Shown here: positions 9,304 through 18,551 of the stretch, one piece after another | Layout of the letters: every line of letters begins with the position of its first letter | How positions within the stretch are numbered: the first letter of the stretch is position 1 | NCBI GenBank assembly: GCA_018267955.1 | Contig: JAFDXL010000009.1 | Span: forward strand, 124,001-188,000 | Direction of reading: 5' to 3' | Source of the DNA: Bacteroidota bacterium | Lineage (GTDB): Bacteria; Bacteroidota; Bacteroidia; Chitinophagales; Chitinophagaceae | DNA: 64,000 bases | Position numbers and translations under genes: made by a program | Notes under the pieces: model-generated | Told to the model about the DNA's origin: nothing | What the model saw: only the letters and a program-made list of their open reading frames with translations | Database searches by the model: none

Positions 9304-9720
9304 ATGTCGCAACATTTTAAAAATTATACAAACGTGAAGATCGTGTATGTTGATGATGATGTGGATGATAGGTTTCTTTTTACGGAAGTGTTGCGTGAGA
9401 TAGACCCTGACATTGCCCTGCATACGCTTACAAACGGGCAAGAGCTCATTAATGAGCTTGATAATATTGCAGAACAGCCCACATTAATATTCCTGGATGT
9501 AAATATGCCGGGATATAATGGTTTTGAATGCCTTAGCTATATACGTGGAAAGCGTATTTACGATGATATCAACGTGTATTTGCTATCTACGTCTGCAACG
9601 GAGAAAAATGTAGAAACCGCCCAAAACCTGGGTGCTAACGGCTACCTGAATAAACCTACAAGCTATGGCGATCTGAAAACGCTTATCTGCAATTGCATTG
9701 AATCCGTTCTTAGCACGTAA
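9304..9720 (+). CDS. Single-domain response regulator (phytochrome partner, Rcp-like)
   Basis: The 138-aa stand-alone receiver domain has the acidic cluster DDDVDD (residues 17-22), phospho-acceptor Asp65 in FLDVNMPG, the switch Thr/Ser in LLSTSA, and the conserved Lys in LNKPTS. There is no output domain. It lies 39 bases upstream of a bacteriophytochrome histidine kinase, as Rcp-type regulators do, so it is the likely phosphoryl acceptor of that kinase. Confidence 0.92.
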   Translation: MSQHFKNYTNVKIVYVDDDVDDRFLFTEVLREIDPDIALHTLTNGQELINELDNIAEQPTLIFLDVNMPGYNGFECLSYIRGKRIYDDINVYLLSTSATEKNVETAQNLGANGYLNKPTSYGDLKTLICNCIESVLST

Positions 9721-9759
9721 TTTGTATGTTGTTCTATAACGAACAATAATAACCTGTAA

Positions 9760-12006
9760 ATGGGAATAAAAGATATTGTAAACAGGGATGTTGTAAATAT
9801 CGATAATTGCGAAAGTGAACCTATACATATCCCCGGCTCTATACAGCCCCATGGTTTTTTACTGGCAATAGATAAGAACACACACGTCATTCTTTACTGT
9901 AGTGCCAATGTTCGCGAATTTTTAGATCGCGAACTTAAAGATGTATTGGGGAAAAGATTCCACGATCTGTTTGATTGCGAGGATGAATTGAAGCTCGAAA
10001 ACTATGCGGCCGGGAATGAGTTTAATGATTCGAGGCCTTTTCAATGTCATTTTAACAAAGTGGGTTATGATACCCTGGTTCATCTTTCCGGCGATCTTCT
10101 GATCCTTGAATTTGAGCAACACCCTGAAAAAATGCCGGAACTTCCGAACCTGTATATACAGATGCAGAAGTTTGTGAATGAGCTGCAGCGTACAACCACA
10201 TTAAAAGAGCTTTGTCAATCTATTTCTGAAGAAATAAGGCATGTAACCGGTTACGACCGTGTTATGATCTATAGGTTTGACAAAGATTACAACGGTGAAA
10301 TTTTTGCAGAAGCAAAACGCGACGATCTTGAAGGATTCTTGGGACTGCATTATCCGCATACAGATATACCTGTACAGGCAAGGATGCTATACCTGCAAAA
10401 CCCGCTTCGTATCATTGCCGATGTAGATTATATACCATCGCCTATATATACAATAGTTGATGGAGCGGATAACCAAAGCTTACACCTTGGTAATGCTATG
10501 CTCCGCAGTGTATCGCCCATCCATATTGAATATCTAAAGAATATGGGCGTAGGTGCTACACTCACTATTTCGCTTATTAATGACGGTAAATTATGGGGCC
10601 TTGTCGCCTGCCATCATTACAGCAAAAAGGAGCTTCCTCATTTTTTACGGCATACAGCTTTGCTGGAGGGTAACTTCCTCTCTTCCCAGATAAAGGTTAG
10701 GGAAGCATCCGAGAAATTTGAACTGTCTAAGGAAATCGACAGCAGATTGCAGGAAGTATTAAAGGTATTCAATAGTACAGAAAACATAGAGGAGTATATC
10801 CGGCACCATGTGTTGTCGGCATTGGTAGGCGCAGATGGGTTCGCTATTATCCACAATGGCCGGCTATATAGGCAGGGCATTGTGCCGCCTGATGAAGAAC
10901 TGCTAAAACTTGTCAGGTTTCTGCATTCGTACGACAAGCCGGAACTGATCACAGATAATCTCATTGCAGTATATCCCAATGCAAGAGAGATCGTGCAATA
11001 TGCGGCGGGGCTGATGTTCTTTTCCATTAATAAGCTGAAAAATGACTGTGTTATCTGGTTCAGGACGGAAATTGAAAAGACCATTAACTGGGCTGGTGAG
11101 CCCGATAAAGCAATTATTAAAGATCAAAAGGGCCTTTCCCCAAGAAAGTCGTTCGCGATCTGGAAGCAGATTGTAAAGGAACACAGCCGTATTTGGGACG
11201 ATATAGAGATCAATGCGGCAATAAAATGTGTATTCGCCCTGCAAAAACAATTTACCATAGTAGATGCAAGGAAAGAAGAAGAAAAACAACGCAAACTCAC
11301 GGAACAGCTACAGGCTGTGAACGAAGAATTATCAAATCTGAACTGGATCGGATCTCATGACCTGAAGGAACCTTTGCGTAAGATACAGGTCTTCGCCTCG
11401 CGTATGCTGGATAAAGAACGCTATAGCCTTGCCGATGGAACGACGGATCTGATAGAACGCATCCGAAGATCGGCAGAGCGCATGCAGTTGCTGATAGACG
11501 ATATCCTGCGATATACGAGGTTATCTAATGTAGAAAGTCATTTTTCGGGAATAGACCTGAACCGGTTAATGCAGGAAGTAATGAGCGACCTGGACAACGC
11601 TATTGAGGAAAAGAATGCAGTGATAGAAATAGGGCCTTTGCCGGTAATAAAAGGTATTCTGTTCCAGGTGCGCCAATTGTTCATCAACCTGGTGGGTAAT
11701 GCCATAAAGTTTTCAAGGCCCGACGAAGCATGCGTTATAAAAATCAATAGTACAGAAGTAAGTATAAACGGGCAGGACCACTTTAAAATAACGGTGTCAG
11801 ATAACGGTATAGGCTTTGATAAGAAATACGAGGATGCCGTATTTAAAGTATTTCAGCGGCTCAATGATGCATCTGTGTACCAGGGTACCGGTATCGGATT
11901 AGCTATTTGCAAAAAGATTATGGAAATACATCACGGCAGCATAGAAGCCGCAAGCGTGGAAGGGGTTGGGGCTGAATTTTTTGTGTATTTCCCTATTAAC
12001 AATTAG
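9760..12006 (+). CDS. bphP: Bacteriophytochrome sensor histidine kinase
   Basis: This is a red/far-red light sensor kinase of 748 aa. The PAS region has Cys17 (IDNCESEPIHIPGSIQPHG), the position where bacteriophytochromes bind biliverdin. The GAF domain follows at about 145-310, with HYPHTDIPVQAR in place of the usual PASDIP and DVDYIPSPI. The PHY domain at ~325-500 ends in the tongue motif LSPRKSFAIW. A HisKA domain carries the phospho-acceptor His in SHDLKEPLRK, and a HATPase domain has DNGIGFD and GTGIGLAICKK. A heme oxygenase follows after 3-12 bases, so sensor and chromophore synthesis are likely cotranscribed. The downstream target is unknown. Confidence 0.96.
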   Translation: MGIKDIVNRDVVNIDNCESEPIHIPGSIQPHGFLLAIDKNTHVILYCSANVREFLDRELKDVLGKRFHDLFDCEDELKLENYAAGNEFNDSRPFQCHFNKVGYDTLVHLSGDLLILEFEQHPEKMPELPNLYIQMQKFVNELQRTTTLKELCQSISEEIRHVTGYDRVMIYRFDKDYNGEIFAEAKRDDLEGFLGLHYPHTDIPVQARMLYLQNPLRIIADVDYIPSPIYTIVDGADNQSLHLGNAMLRSVSPIHIEYLKNMGVGATLTISLINDGKLWGLVACHHYSKKELPHFLRHTALLEGNFLSSQIKVREASEKFELSKEIDSRLQEVLKVFNSTENIEEYIRHHVLSALVGADGFAIIHNGRLYRQGIVPPDEELLKLVRFLHSYDKPELITDNLIAVYPNAREIVQYAAGLMFFSINKLKNDCVIWFRTEIEKTINWAGEPDKAIIKDQKGLSPRKSFAIWKQIVKEHSRIWDDIEINAAIKCVFALQKQFTIVDARKEEEKQRKLTEQLQAVNEELSNLNWIGSHDLKEPLRKIQVFASRMLDKERYSLADGTTDLIERIRRSAERMQLLIDDILRYTRLSNVESHFSGIDLNRLMQEVMSDLDNAIEEKNAVIEIGPLPVIKGILFQVRQLFINLVGNAIKFSRPDEACVIKINSTEVSINGQDHFKITVSDNGIGFDKKYEDAVFKVFQRLNDASVYQGTGIGLAICKKIMEIHHGSIEAASVEGVGAEFFVYFPINN

Positions 12007-12009
12007 TGC

Positions 12010-12600
12010 GTGCAAAGTATGTTTATTGAAGAATTGAGGGCACAGACGATGCAAGACCATCAGCAGTTAGATAAGCTATTGATCCCTTACATAAAAGGGT
12101 GTGATACCGCTGCTAAATATGCTGATCTGCTACAATGCTTTTATGGTTATTTCCATCCTCTTGAATTACTGATATCTACGTATATCAATGATAATATCGT
12201 TCCCCAATATAGCCGCAGGCGGAAGGCAAATGTGATAACGGAGGAATTACGATCTATGCATCAAAACCTGCGCTCCACAAACGAAGATGTTCCTCTGCCA
12301 CGTATAGATAATGTTGCCGGTGCATTGGGGGCTATGTATGTACTGGAAGGCTCTACAATGGGTGGTAAGATCATTAGCAAAATTATTGCAGGGAATCTCG
12401 GCAGGCAACCATCAGATATCCGTTTCTTCAATTATTACAGGGATGATGTGGATGCTTTATGGGGCCAGTTTGTACAAACACTGAATACGTTTGCTGAAGA
12501 ACTGGATGATGCAGGGAAAGAAGCTATCATCTCTGCAGCGCGCAATACGTTCCATTGTTTTAAGGTATGGATCGAAAACTGTTACTTGCAGCAGGCGTGA
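12010..12600 (+). CDS. bphO: Biliverdin-producing heme oxygenase
   Basis: Heme oxygenase opens heme to biliverdin IXalpha, the chromophore of the phytochrome just upstream. The ~195-aa protein has the proximal His near the N-terminus (TMQDHQQLDKLL) and the distal-helix motif GAMYVLEGSTMGGKII with its flexible glycines. The start is either the GTG at 12010 or the ATG at 12019, 3 or 12 bases after the bphP stop. Either way the two genes are tightly coupled. Confidence 0.92.
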   Translation: MQSMFIEELRAQTMQDHQQLDKLLIPYIKGCDTAAKYADLLQCFYGYFHPLELLISTYINDNIVPQYSRRRKANVITEELRSMHQNLRSTNEDVPLPRIDNVAGALGAMYVLEGSTMGGKIISKIIAGNLGRQPSDIRFFNYYRDDVDALWGQFVQTLNTFAEELDDAGKEAIISAARNTFHCFKVWIENCYLQQA

Positions 12601-12707
12601 GGTGCCTGATTTGCAGGTCCTTTCCTAATTATTGTTAAGTTCCTGTGAACTTGTCTGCAGGCATCGTTGAAAATGGCAAAAAAGCCAAAATTGACGCCTA
12701 TTTTATG

Positions 12708-12715
12708 TACCTTTG
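12708..12715 (+). promoter_or_regulatory. TAnnTTTG -7 promoter element of the ABC-F gene
   Basis: TACCTTTG fits the Bacteroidota -7 consensus exactly and lies 66 bases before the ATG at 12782, leaving an AT-rich leader. I see no convincing TTTG at -33. Confidence 0.5.
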
Positions 12716-12781
12716 CACCTCTTTACAGCATTATATATAGCTGTTTTATAATTTTTCGTTTTTTGATATTTAATTTTTACG

Positions 12782-14413
12782 ATGTTATCAGTATCTAATT
12801 TATCGCTCAGATATGGCAAGCGCGTGTTGTTTGAAGATGTGAACATAAGGTTTACAGAAGGGAATTGTTATGGTATTATCGGTGCCAATGGTGCAGGTAA
12901 ATCTACGTTTCTGAAGATATTGTCGGGAGAGATAGACCCAACCACAGGTAAGGTAGAAATAGGTAAGGATCAGCGTATGAGTGTGCTGAAACAAAACCAC
13001 TATGCCTACGATGAGTTTACTGTGCTGGAGACCGTGATCATGGGTAATGATAAGCTGTATAGCATCATGAAAGAGAAGGATACCATCTACGCCAAAGAAG
13101 ATTTTACAGAAGAAGATGGTATCAAAGCTGGGGAGCTGGAAGGATTGTTTGCTGAGATGGATGGCTGGAATGCCGAAAATGATGCAGCGACATTGCTGAG
13201 CAACCTGGGTATCAAAGAAGAATTTCATACAAGACAGGTAAAAGAGCTGGATGGTAACCAGAAAGTGCGCGTGCTCCTGGCACAGGCTATCTTTGGTAAT
13301 CCTGATATCCTGCTGCTTGATGAACCTACCAACGACCTGGACCTGGAAACGATCAGCTGGTTGGAAAACTTCCTGGCCGATTATGATAAGATCGTATTGG
13401 TTGTATCGCACGATCGTCACTTCCTGGATGCTGTGTGTACACACGTAGCAGATATCGACTTTGGTAAGATCACCATATTTACTGGTAACTATAGCTTCTG
13501 GTACGAGTCGAGCCAGTTGTTGCTGAAACAACGTACAGATGCTAATAAGAAGGCAGAAGATAAGATCGCTGAACTGAAAGAGTTCATTGCCCGATTCTCT
13601 GCGAATGCATCCAAATCGAAACAAGCCACCAGCCGTAAGAAAGCCTTGGATAAGATAAAACTGGAGGATATGACCGCATCTACACGTAAATATCCTGCTA
13701 TTCTTTTCAACAACCAGGTACGTGATGCCGGCGACCAGATACTGGAAGTGAAAGGACTTGGCAAAACATTGAACGGTGAAGTGATGTTTAAAGACATCAG
13801 CTTCGATCTGAAACGCGGACAGAAAATTGCTATCCTTTCAGAAAATGGTTTGGCAACATCTGCTTTTTATAAAATACTGGCGGGTGAGGATACTGATTTC
13901 CAGGGAAGTTTTAAATGGGGCGTTACCATTACCACTACCTACCTGCCTAACGATAACAGCAGCTATTTTGAAGGTAAAGACCTGAACCTGATAGATTGGC
14001 TTCGCCAGTATTCTGAGGAAAAGGATGAGACTTTTATACGTGGCTTCCTTGGCCGGATGCTATTCACCGGAGAAGAAACGCTTAAGAAATGTACGGTACT
14101 AAGCGGTGGTGAGAAGATGCGTTGTATGATAAGCCGTATGATGATGCTGAAAGGTAACGTGCTGATGCTGGACGAACCTACCAACCACCTGGACCTGGAA
14201 AGTATCACCGCGCTGAACAATGGCATGAAAGATTTCAAAGGTACTATACTGTTTACCACACGTGACCATGAACTGGCTGAAACCGTTGCAGACAGGATCA
14301 TTGAAATAACACCTAATGGCGCTATAGATCGCGAAATGAGCTTTGATGAGTATCGCAATGATGCACGTGTGAAAGCTCTGCGTGCAGAAATGTACGGATT
14401 GCAACCAGCGTAA
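12782..14413 (+). CDS. ABC-F family ATPase, YbiT-like
   Basis: This soluble ribosome-associated ATPase has two nucleotide-binding domains and no membrane part (543 aa). NBD1 has Walker A GANGAGKST (34-42), an altered signature (KELDGNQKVRVLLAQA), Walker B LLLDEPTNDLD and the switch His in SHDRHF. The P-tSIM linker at about 240-310 has FSANASKSKQATSRKKALDKIKLE split over two conserved blocks, as in YbiT. NBD2 has an intact LSGGE signature and Walker B LMLDEPTNHLD. Its Walker A is degenerate (SENGLATSAF, no GKS/T) and the switch His position reads TRDHE. Only one composite ATP site therefore looks catalytic. A strong terminator follows. Confidence 0.95.
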   Translation: MLSVSNLSLRYGKRVLFEDVNIRFTEGNCYGIIGANGAGKSTFLKILSGEIDPTTGKVEIGKDQRMSVLKQNHYAYDEFTVLETVIMGNDKLYSIMKEKDTIYAKEDFTEEDGIKAGELEGLFAEMDGWNAENDAATLLSNLGIKEEFHTRQVKELDGNQKVRVLLAQAIFGNPDILLLDEPTNDLDLETISWLENFLADYDKIVLVVSHDRHFLDAVCTHVADIDFGKITIFTGNYSFWYESSQLLLKQRTDANKKAEDKIAELKEFIARFSANASKSKQATSRKKALDKIKLEDMTASTRKYPAILFNNQVRDAGDQILEVKGLGKTLNGEVMFKDISFDLKRGQKIAILSENGLATSAFYKILAGEDTDFQGSFKWGVTITTTYLPNDNSSYFEGKDLNLIDWLRQYSEEKDETFIRGFLGRMLFTGEETLKKCTVLSGGEKMRCMISRMMMLKGNVLMLDEPTNHLDLESITALNNGMKDFKGTILFTTRDHELAETVADRIIEITPNGAIDREMSFDEYRNDARVKALRAEMYGLQPA

Positions 14414-14431
14414 TAATTAGGACTTAATTAT

Positions 14432-14460
14432 AGAAAAGCCCCGTATAGCGGGGCTTTTCT
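14432..14460 (+). terminator. Intrinsic terminator after the ABC-F gene
   Basis: Perfect 12-bp stem AGAAAAGCCCCG/CGGGGCTTTTCT with a 5-base loop, 18 bases after the stop codon. The T-run is part of the stem. Confidence 0.9.
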
Positions 14461-14519
14461 ATTTGATTAGAATGTTTTCCTGTTTTGAATATCCCTACCA
14501 ATAACTGTATTATTGCAAA

Positions 14520-14714
14520 ATGCCGAGCGAGAAAAACTGTTCTAAATGCGGGAATGTTTTTGAATGCACCAACGATGCCGATGGTTGTTGGTGCCAGCAA
14601 TACACGCTTTCTCTTGATGTATTAAAACACCTCAAGGAAAACTTTGAGAATTGCTTATGTCCAGTGTGTTTGGTACAATACATTCAAGATGAAAATGTGC
14701 AAAACGGCTATTAG
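14520..14714 (+). CDS. Cysteine-rich CWC family small protein
   Basis: This 64-aa protein has eight Cys arranged as CSKCGNVFEC, DGCWCQQ and CLCPVC. That is the pattern of the cysteine-rich CWC family, presumed to bind metal; function is unknown. Its last codons overlap the end of the convergent transglutaminase-like gene by 4 bases. Confidence 0.85.
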   Translation: MPSEKNCSKCGNVFECTNDADGCWCQQYTLSLDVLKHLKENFENCLCPVCLVQYIQDENVQNGY

Positions 14715-17377
14715 TTTGGTGCATTTTCGTCCTGATTTAAACCTGTTGTATCTAATTTTCCTGATTGTGCGTCAATAAAATCCCTGTAACCGGGATCTTC
14801 CTGTAGTTCCAGATAACGATATGGTTTGATGAATACCCTTTTTACAAGAGGAGACTTGTAAACAGCAGTACCCCATATCGCGATCCCCAGCATATTACGA
14901 AATATCAATTTGAGATAGGTGTCTGTGTAGCCGGGTAAAATATCATCTATTGTTTTACCTCCGATAGCATAGAATATCAGGAAAAGAATATTAGTACCGA
15001 GCTCTGCAAAAAGTAATATGATAAATGCTTTAGGAAATATATCCCTGCGCATTACAAACCAATAGAAAATAAAGCAGGCATATATAACAAAGGATGCCTG
15101 TACAGCCATTTCTATAACAAGGAGTAACTGTAAGCCAGTTGCACCCAATTCATTTAAAGCTAACCATGAGGTAGTCTCGAAATAATGCCCGGCTATGAAC
15201 TGGTATAAGTATATGATAATACGGATGACCAGGATGACCGCCAACAGGATCAACCAGCCGGAAATGGTTTCCGGTATTTCTGTTTGAGAGGTTAGGTTTG
15301 ATTGCTTTGCACTCATCTTTTTTAAGAAGAGAAATACAGCAACTACGGTAACAATCGCAATGAAGACCATTATCCAGTTTGTATTGCTGAAAATGCTCTT
15401 ATCATTTTTTAACCTGCTAACCTGGTTGTTATAGTGCTCATTATAAGAAAATGAATACTCCATAGAAGCTGTCATCTTCTTATAATCTTGTAGGTAGAGT
15501 GGTAATTCCTGGGGAGATATATTGTCTTTCAGCGATTCAAAGTAATACTCTAGCGTAATGGTTGAGTCATATATTCTTGATGTGAAGCTAAACTTATAGG
15601 CACTTCGCTCAATGCTATAATCCTCTGTTTCAAGAGACCATGGGCGTGGCATTTTTATAATCGCCTTATATCTAAAGGTAGATGGATATGCCAAAGCGAG
15701 TGGATTGGTGAGATCAGATTCATTAGGTTTAGGCAATCTTGTGTACAATGATTTTGCAGCAATCACGATGCCCGTTTTTTTATCAGAACTTTTAGTCCAA
15801 ATACTGTCTATTTTATAAGATTCATAAAGTGTTAATATGTTATTTACAGTATCATCTTCATATTTAATATCATCACTGCTTTGAGTATGCGGGTAAATGC
15901 TCTGATAAAAGTTCTCAAATTCTTTTTCAATGTCTTTAAAACTATTTGCTGATAAATAATTGCGGGTGCCATCGGCAGAAGCATAGGAGTAAGTCGTCTC
16001 AACATCCAGGGTCGCCTTGGATTGATTGTCGGCCGGTATGGTAAAAGTTTCCTGTGCATGTGTAATTCCGGCACCCTTAATTTCAACTGATGTTAAAGTT
16101 GATGTGTTTGCGTCGATAACAAGGGATTTACCATAGTTGGGGATTGCGATATTAAGAATTTCGCCCCGTTGAAGACTATTAGTAGGATCAATCCATACAT
16201 CTACTCCATCTACTTTAGCGGTTACTATTGCATGGTCAAACCAGAGGGTTGATGGTAAATGTTCGCTAATGTGCTCCTGGAGATGTGTGCTTATCAACCC
16301 TATGAAAGCGGGTATTTGTTGGGTACGTAATATCGCGCATAGTAATAAAGATTTGTCTTTACAATCGCCATATCGTTTATTGAATGTTTCAATAGGTGAG
16401 TGGGGTTTATGAGAATTAGCACCTATCTCGATTCCCATATATCGAATGTCATCCTGGACAAATTGCGTTGCTCTACCGGCGAATTTTGCGATGTTACCCT
16501 GAGATTGATCATGCCATTGATTGATTTTATTTTTTAATTCTCCGGATAGAGTATACTGATAATGATTAACGATATTGTCTGCCCAAATCGCAACTTCGTT
16601 CCAGTTTTTGAATTCTGATACTTCTACATAAGGATAACCTATGTACCAGGATGGAACATCTGTCGCAAATGTATATGCAGTTATTTGCCTGTCGGGCCAA
16701 TCATAAATTGTATTTCCGTTTTGCTGAACTGCTGTAGGTTGCTCTGCATTATTGAAATATTTAAAATTTAACCGACGCTGAGATGGGATAATTATACTTT
16801 GAAAGTTATTAGTAATGGGTATAACGCTCGCTAAATTGAAATTGTCACAAAAGATATTTTCATAAATTGGGTTGAAGCCTTTTATTGTATAGGATAGCTC
16901 AATCTCATCGCCTTTTCTTATATCATCAAATATAATTGTAGCACTGTATGTGCCTGAGATTTGGTAAGATGCTAGCTCGGGTTCCTGGTTGATGATCCTG
17001 ATCCTGGAGAGGTTAAGTTTATTGATTTCTTTACCATCCCTTTTTACGACGATCTTATGAAAAGTTAACTGTTGATAGTCTGGATGAAATCCTATAGATA
17101 GTTGAGATACTATTTGTACGCCGGATTCATTGATGATTTTTTTAATGCTATGATAGAATCTCTCCTGAAGTCCAACATTGATTTGGTTATCGGTTAAAAT
17201 AAAATAATACCCATCACTGATCTCTGTTCTGGCAGGTTGCCTGTTAAGGTCGGGCTGTCTTGTTAAAATCCATGAAGGAGATTCAGATATCTTTACGTGT
17301 GGTGTCGCAAATGATACAGACGCTTTTAAAACAAAAAAAGCAAAGAAAAGGGCTAATAACCAGTAGTAGTTTTTCAT
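14711..17377 (-). CDS. DUF3857/transglutaminase-like protein with DUF2569-like membrane C-terminus
   Basis: The 888-aa envelope protein starts with a signal peptide (MKNYYWLLALFFAFFVLKASVSFA). Residues ~50-220 resemble DUF3857. A transglutaminase-like domain follows at ~290-420 with the complete triad: Cys in RYGDCKDKS, His in WFDHAIV and Asp in VWIDPT. After a beta region there is a TM segment near 655-675. The last ~190 residues form a four-helix membrane domain starting ISGWLILLAVILVIRI that resembles DUF2569. In Bacteroidota the DUF3857-transglutaminase part is common and of unknown substrate; the DUF2569 fusion is less usual. The gene stands alone. Confidence 0.85.
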   Translation of the reverse strand: MKNYYWLLALFFAFFVLKASVSFATPHVKISESPSWILTRQPDLNRQPARTEISDGYYFILTDNQINVGLQERFYHSIKKIINESGVQIVSQLSIGFHPDYQQLTFHKIVVKRDGKEINKLNLSRIRIINQEPELASYQISGTYSATIIFDDIRKGDEIELSYTIKGFNPIYENIFCDNFNLASVIPITNNFQSIIIPSQRRLNFKYFNNAEQPTAVQQNGNTIYDWPDRQITAYTFATDVPSWYIGYPYVEVSEFKNWNEVAIWADNIVNHYQYTLSGELKNKINQWHDQSQGNIAKFAGRATQFVQDDIRYMGIEIGANSHKPHSPIETFNKRYGDCKDKSLLLCAILRTQQIPAFIGLISTHLQEHISEHLPSTLWFDHAIVTAKVDGVDVWIDPTNSLQRGEILNIAIPNYGKSLVIDANTSTLTSVEIKGAGITHAQETFTIPADNQSKATLDVETTYSYASADGTRNYLSANSFKDIEKEFENFYQSIYPHTQSSDDIKYEDDTVNNILTLYESYKIDSIWTKSSDKKTGIVIAAKSLYTRLPKPNESDLTNPLALAYPSTFRYKAIIKMPRPWSLETEDYSIERSAYKFSFTSRIYDSTITLEYYFESLKDNISPQELPLYLQDYKKMTASMEYSFSYNEHYNNQVSRLKNDKSIFSNTNWIMVFIAIVTVVAVFLFLKKMSAKQSNLTSQTEIPETISGWLILLAVILVIRIIIYLYQFIAGHYFETTSWLALNELGATGLQLLLVIEMAVQASFVIYACFIFYWFVMRRDIFPKAFIILLFAELGTNILFLIFYAIGGKTIDDILPGYTDTYLKLIFRNMLGIAIWGTAVYKSPLVKRVFIKPYRYLELQEDPGYRDFIDAQSGKLDTTGLNQDENAPN

Positions 17378-17431
17378 AACGATTCGACTACAATATAAAT
17401 AAATCTGGCATTTTGTGTAGGTTTACACCTG

Positions 17432-18181
17432 ATGAAACCAACACGCTCGTTGCCTTTACTGATCGGTCGTAAGCCGGTGATGGAAGCTATAGAACAGGGA
17501 AAGCCGATAGAAAAGATATTTCTGCTGCGCAGCGCCAGCGGCGATGAGATCAACCAGATAAAGAAATTAGCAAGGGAACATCATATTCCCATCAGCCAGG
17601 TGCCTGTAGAAAAGCTGAATAACCTTACACGTGCCCAGCACCAGGGCGTAGTAGCATGGGCCAGCTTATTGCAATATGTAGAATTACAGGATGCTATATC
17701 GCTGGTGGTAGACCAAGGTAAAGTTCCATTGTTTGTATTGTTGGATGGTGTTACCGATGTACGCAATGTAGGTGCTATCGCGCGCACAGCCTGGTGTTGC
17801 GGGGCGCAGGGATTAATATTACCCACTTCTTCATCAGCATCGCTTACAGAAGAAGCTATCAAAACATCAGCCGGCGCATTGCATAAGATCATGCTGTGCA
17901 GGATACCTTCTGTACCACAGGCAATAGATGTGCTGCGGCTGAATGGCGTGCAGGTACTGGGTACGGAGATGAAGGGTAGCGTACCCGTTTTCGAAAGCGA
18001 TCTGACCATTCCATCCTGCATAGTAATGGGTGCGGAAGATACCGGCATCAGTAAAGATGTGCTGAAACGAGCCGACCAGCTGATACGCATACCTATGGCA
18101 AACAGTTTCGATTCTCTGAATGTATCTGTTGCAACAGGAATGATTTTGTATGAAGCTGCAAAGCAAAGGCTTACAGAATAA
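17432..18181 (+). CDS. rlmB: 23S rRNA (guanosine-2'-O)-methyltransferase RlmB-like, TrmH/SPOUT family
   Basis: The protein is 249 aa. The N-terminal substrate-binding domain (LIGRKPVMEAIEQGKPIEKIFLL) is followed by a SPOUT methyltransferase domain with motif 1 VTDVRNVGAIARTA, motif 2 CIVMGAEDTGIS and motif 3 IPMANSFDSLNVSVATGMILYE. It methylates a ribose in rRNA using S-adenosylmethionine. RlmB (G2251 in E. coli) is the best match; another TrmH-type rRNA target cannot be excluded. Confidence 0.9.
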   Translation: MKPTRSLPLLIGRKPVMEAIEQGKPIEKIFLLRSASGDEINQIKKLAREHHIPISQVPVEKLNNLTRAQHQGVVAWASLLQYVELQDAISLVVDQGKVPLFVLLDGVTDVRNVGAIARTAWCCGAQGLILPTSSSASLTEEAIKTSAGALHKIMLCRIPSVPQAIDVLRLNGVQVLGTEMKGSVPVFESDLTIPSCIVMGAEDTGISKDVLKRADQLIRIPMANSFDSLNVSVATGMILYEAAKQRLTE

Positions 18182-18204
18182 CGTTTTTTCTGTTTAAATT
18201 TTAT

Positions 18205-18235
18205 TTTGGTTTCTTTATCCAAGTTTATACATTTG
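18205..18235 (+). promoter_or_regulatory. Promoter of the vitamin B12 uptake operon
   Basis: TTTG (18205-18208), a 19-base spacer, then TACATTTG (18228-18235). This is an exact match to the Bacteroidota TTTG-N19-TAnnTTTG consensus. Transcription would begin just as the riboswitch begins. Confidence 0.8.
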
Positions 18236-18400
18236 CGGCACTGAAGGTTTCCGCTTAAACAACGGAATGAAAAGGGAACCGGGTGTGAATCCCGGACATT
18301 ACCCGATGCTGTAAGCTTCTTTATAGCCTTTTGTATCCTCATTGCCACTGTTCTTGCAACGGGAAGGCCGCAAAAGGTGAAGTAAGTCAGAAGACCTGCC
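18236..18400 (+). ncRNA. Cobalamin riboswitch
   Basis: The conserved blocks appear in order: AAAGGGAA then GGGTGTGAATCCCGGAC, CCCGATGCTGTAAGC, the B12-box core GCCACTG, CGGGAAGGC, and AAGTAAGTCAGAAGACCTGCC. The class senses adenosyl- or other cobalamins and lowers expression when they are plentiful. It precedes three genes of B12 capture. About 150 bases separate its end from the first ATG. They contain a CCCGAC/GTCGGG hairpin and a possible hairpin (AAAAGCA pairing with TGCTTTT near 18445-18493) ending in a T-run, which could be the expression platform. Confidence 0.95.
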
Positions 18401-18551
18401 TTTAGCCCGACACAAGTCGGGAACTTATCGCTGCTTTCGGGAAGAAAAGCACAGGTAAGAGAAGGCGCTGCTTCTTCATGAATGTCTGCTTTTTTTCTGT
18501 ATCTGAAATTTTTCCGTAGCTGCATTTATTAATTGTTTTAAACCAATTTTT

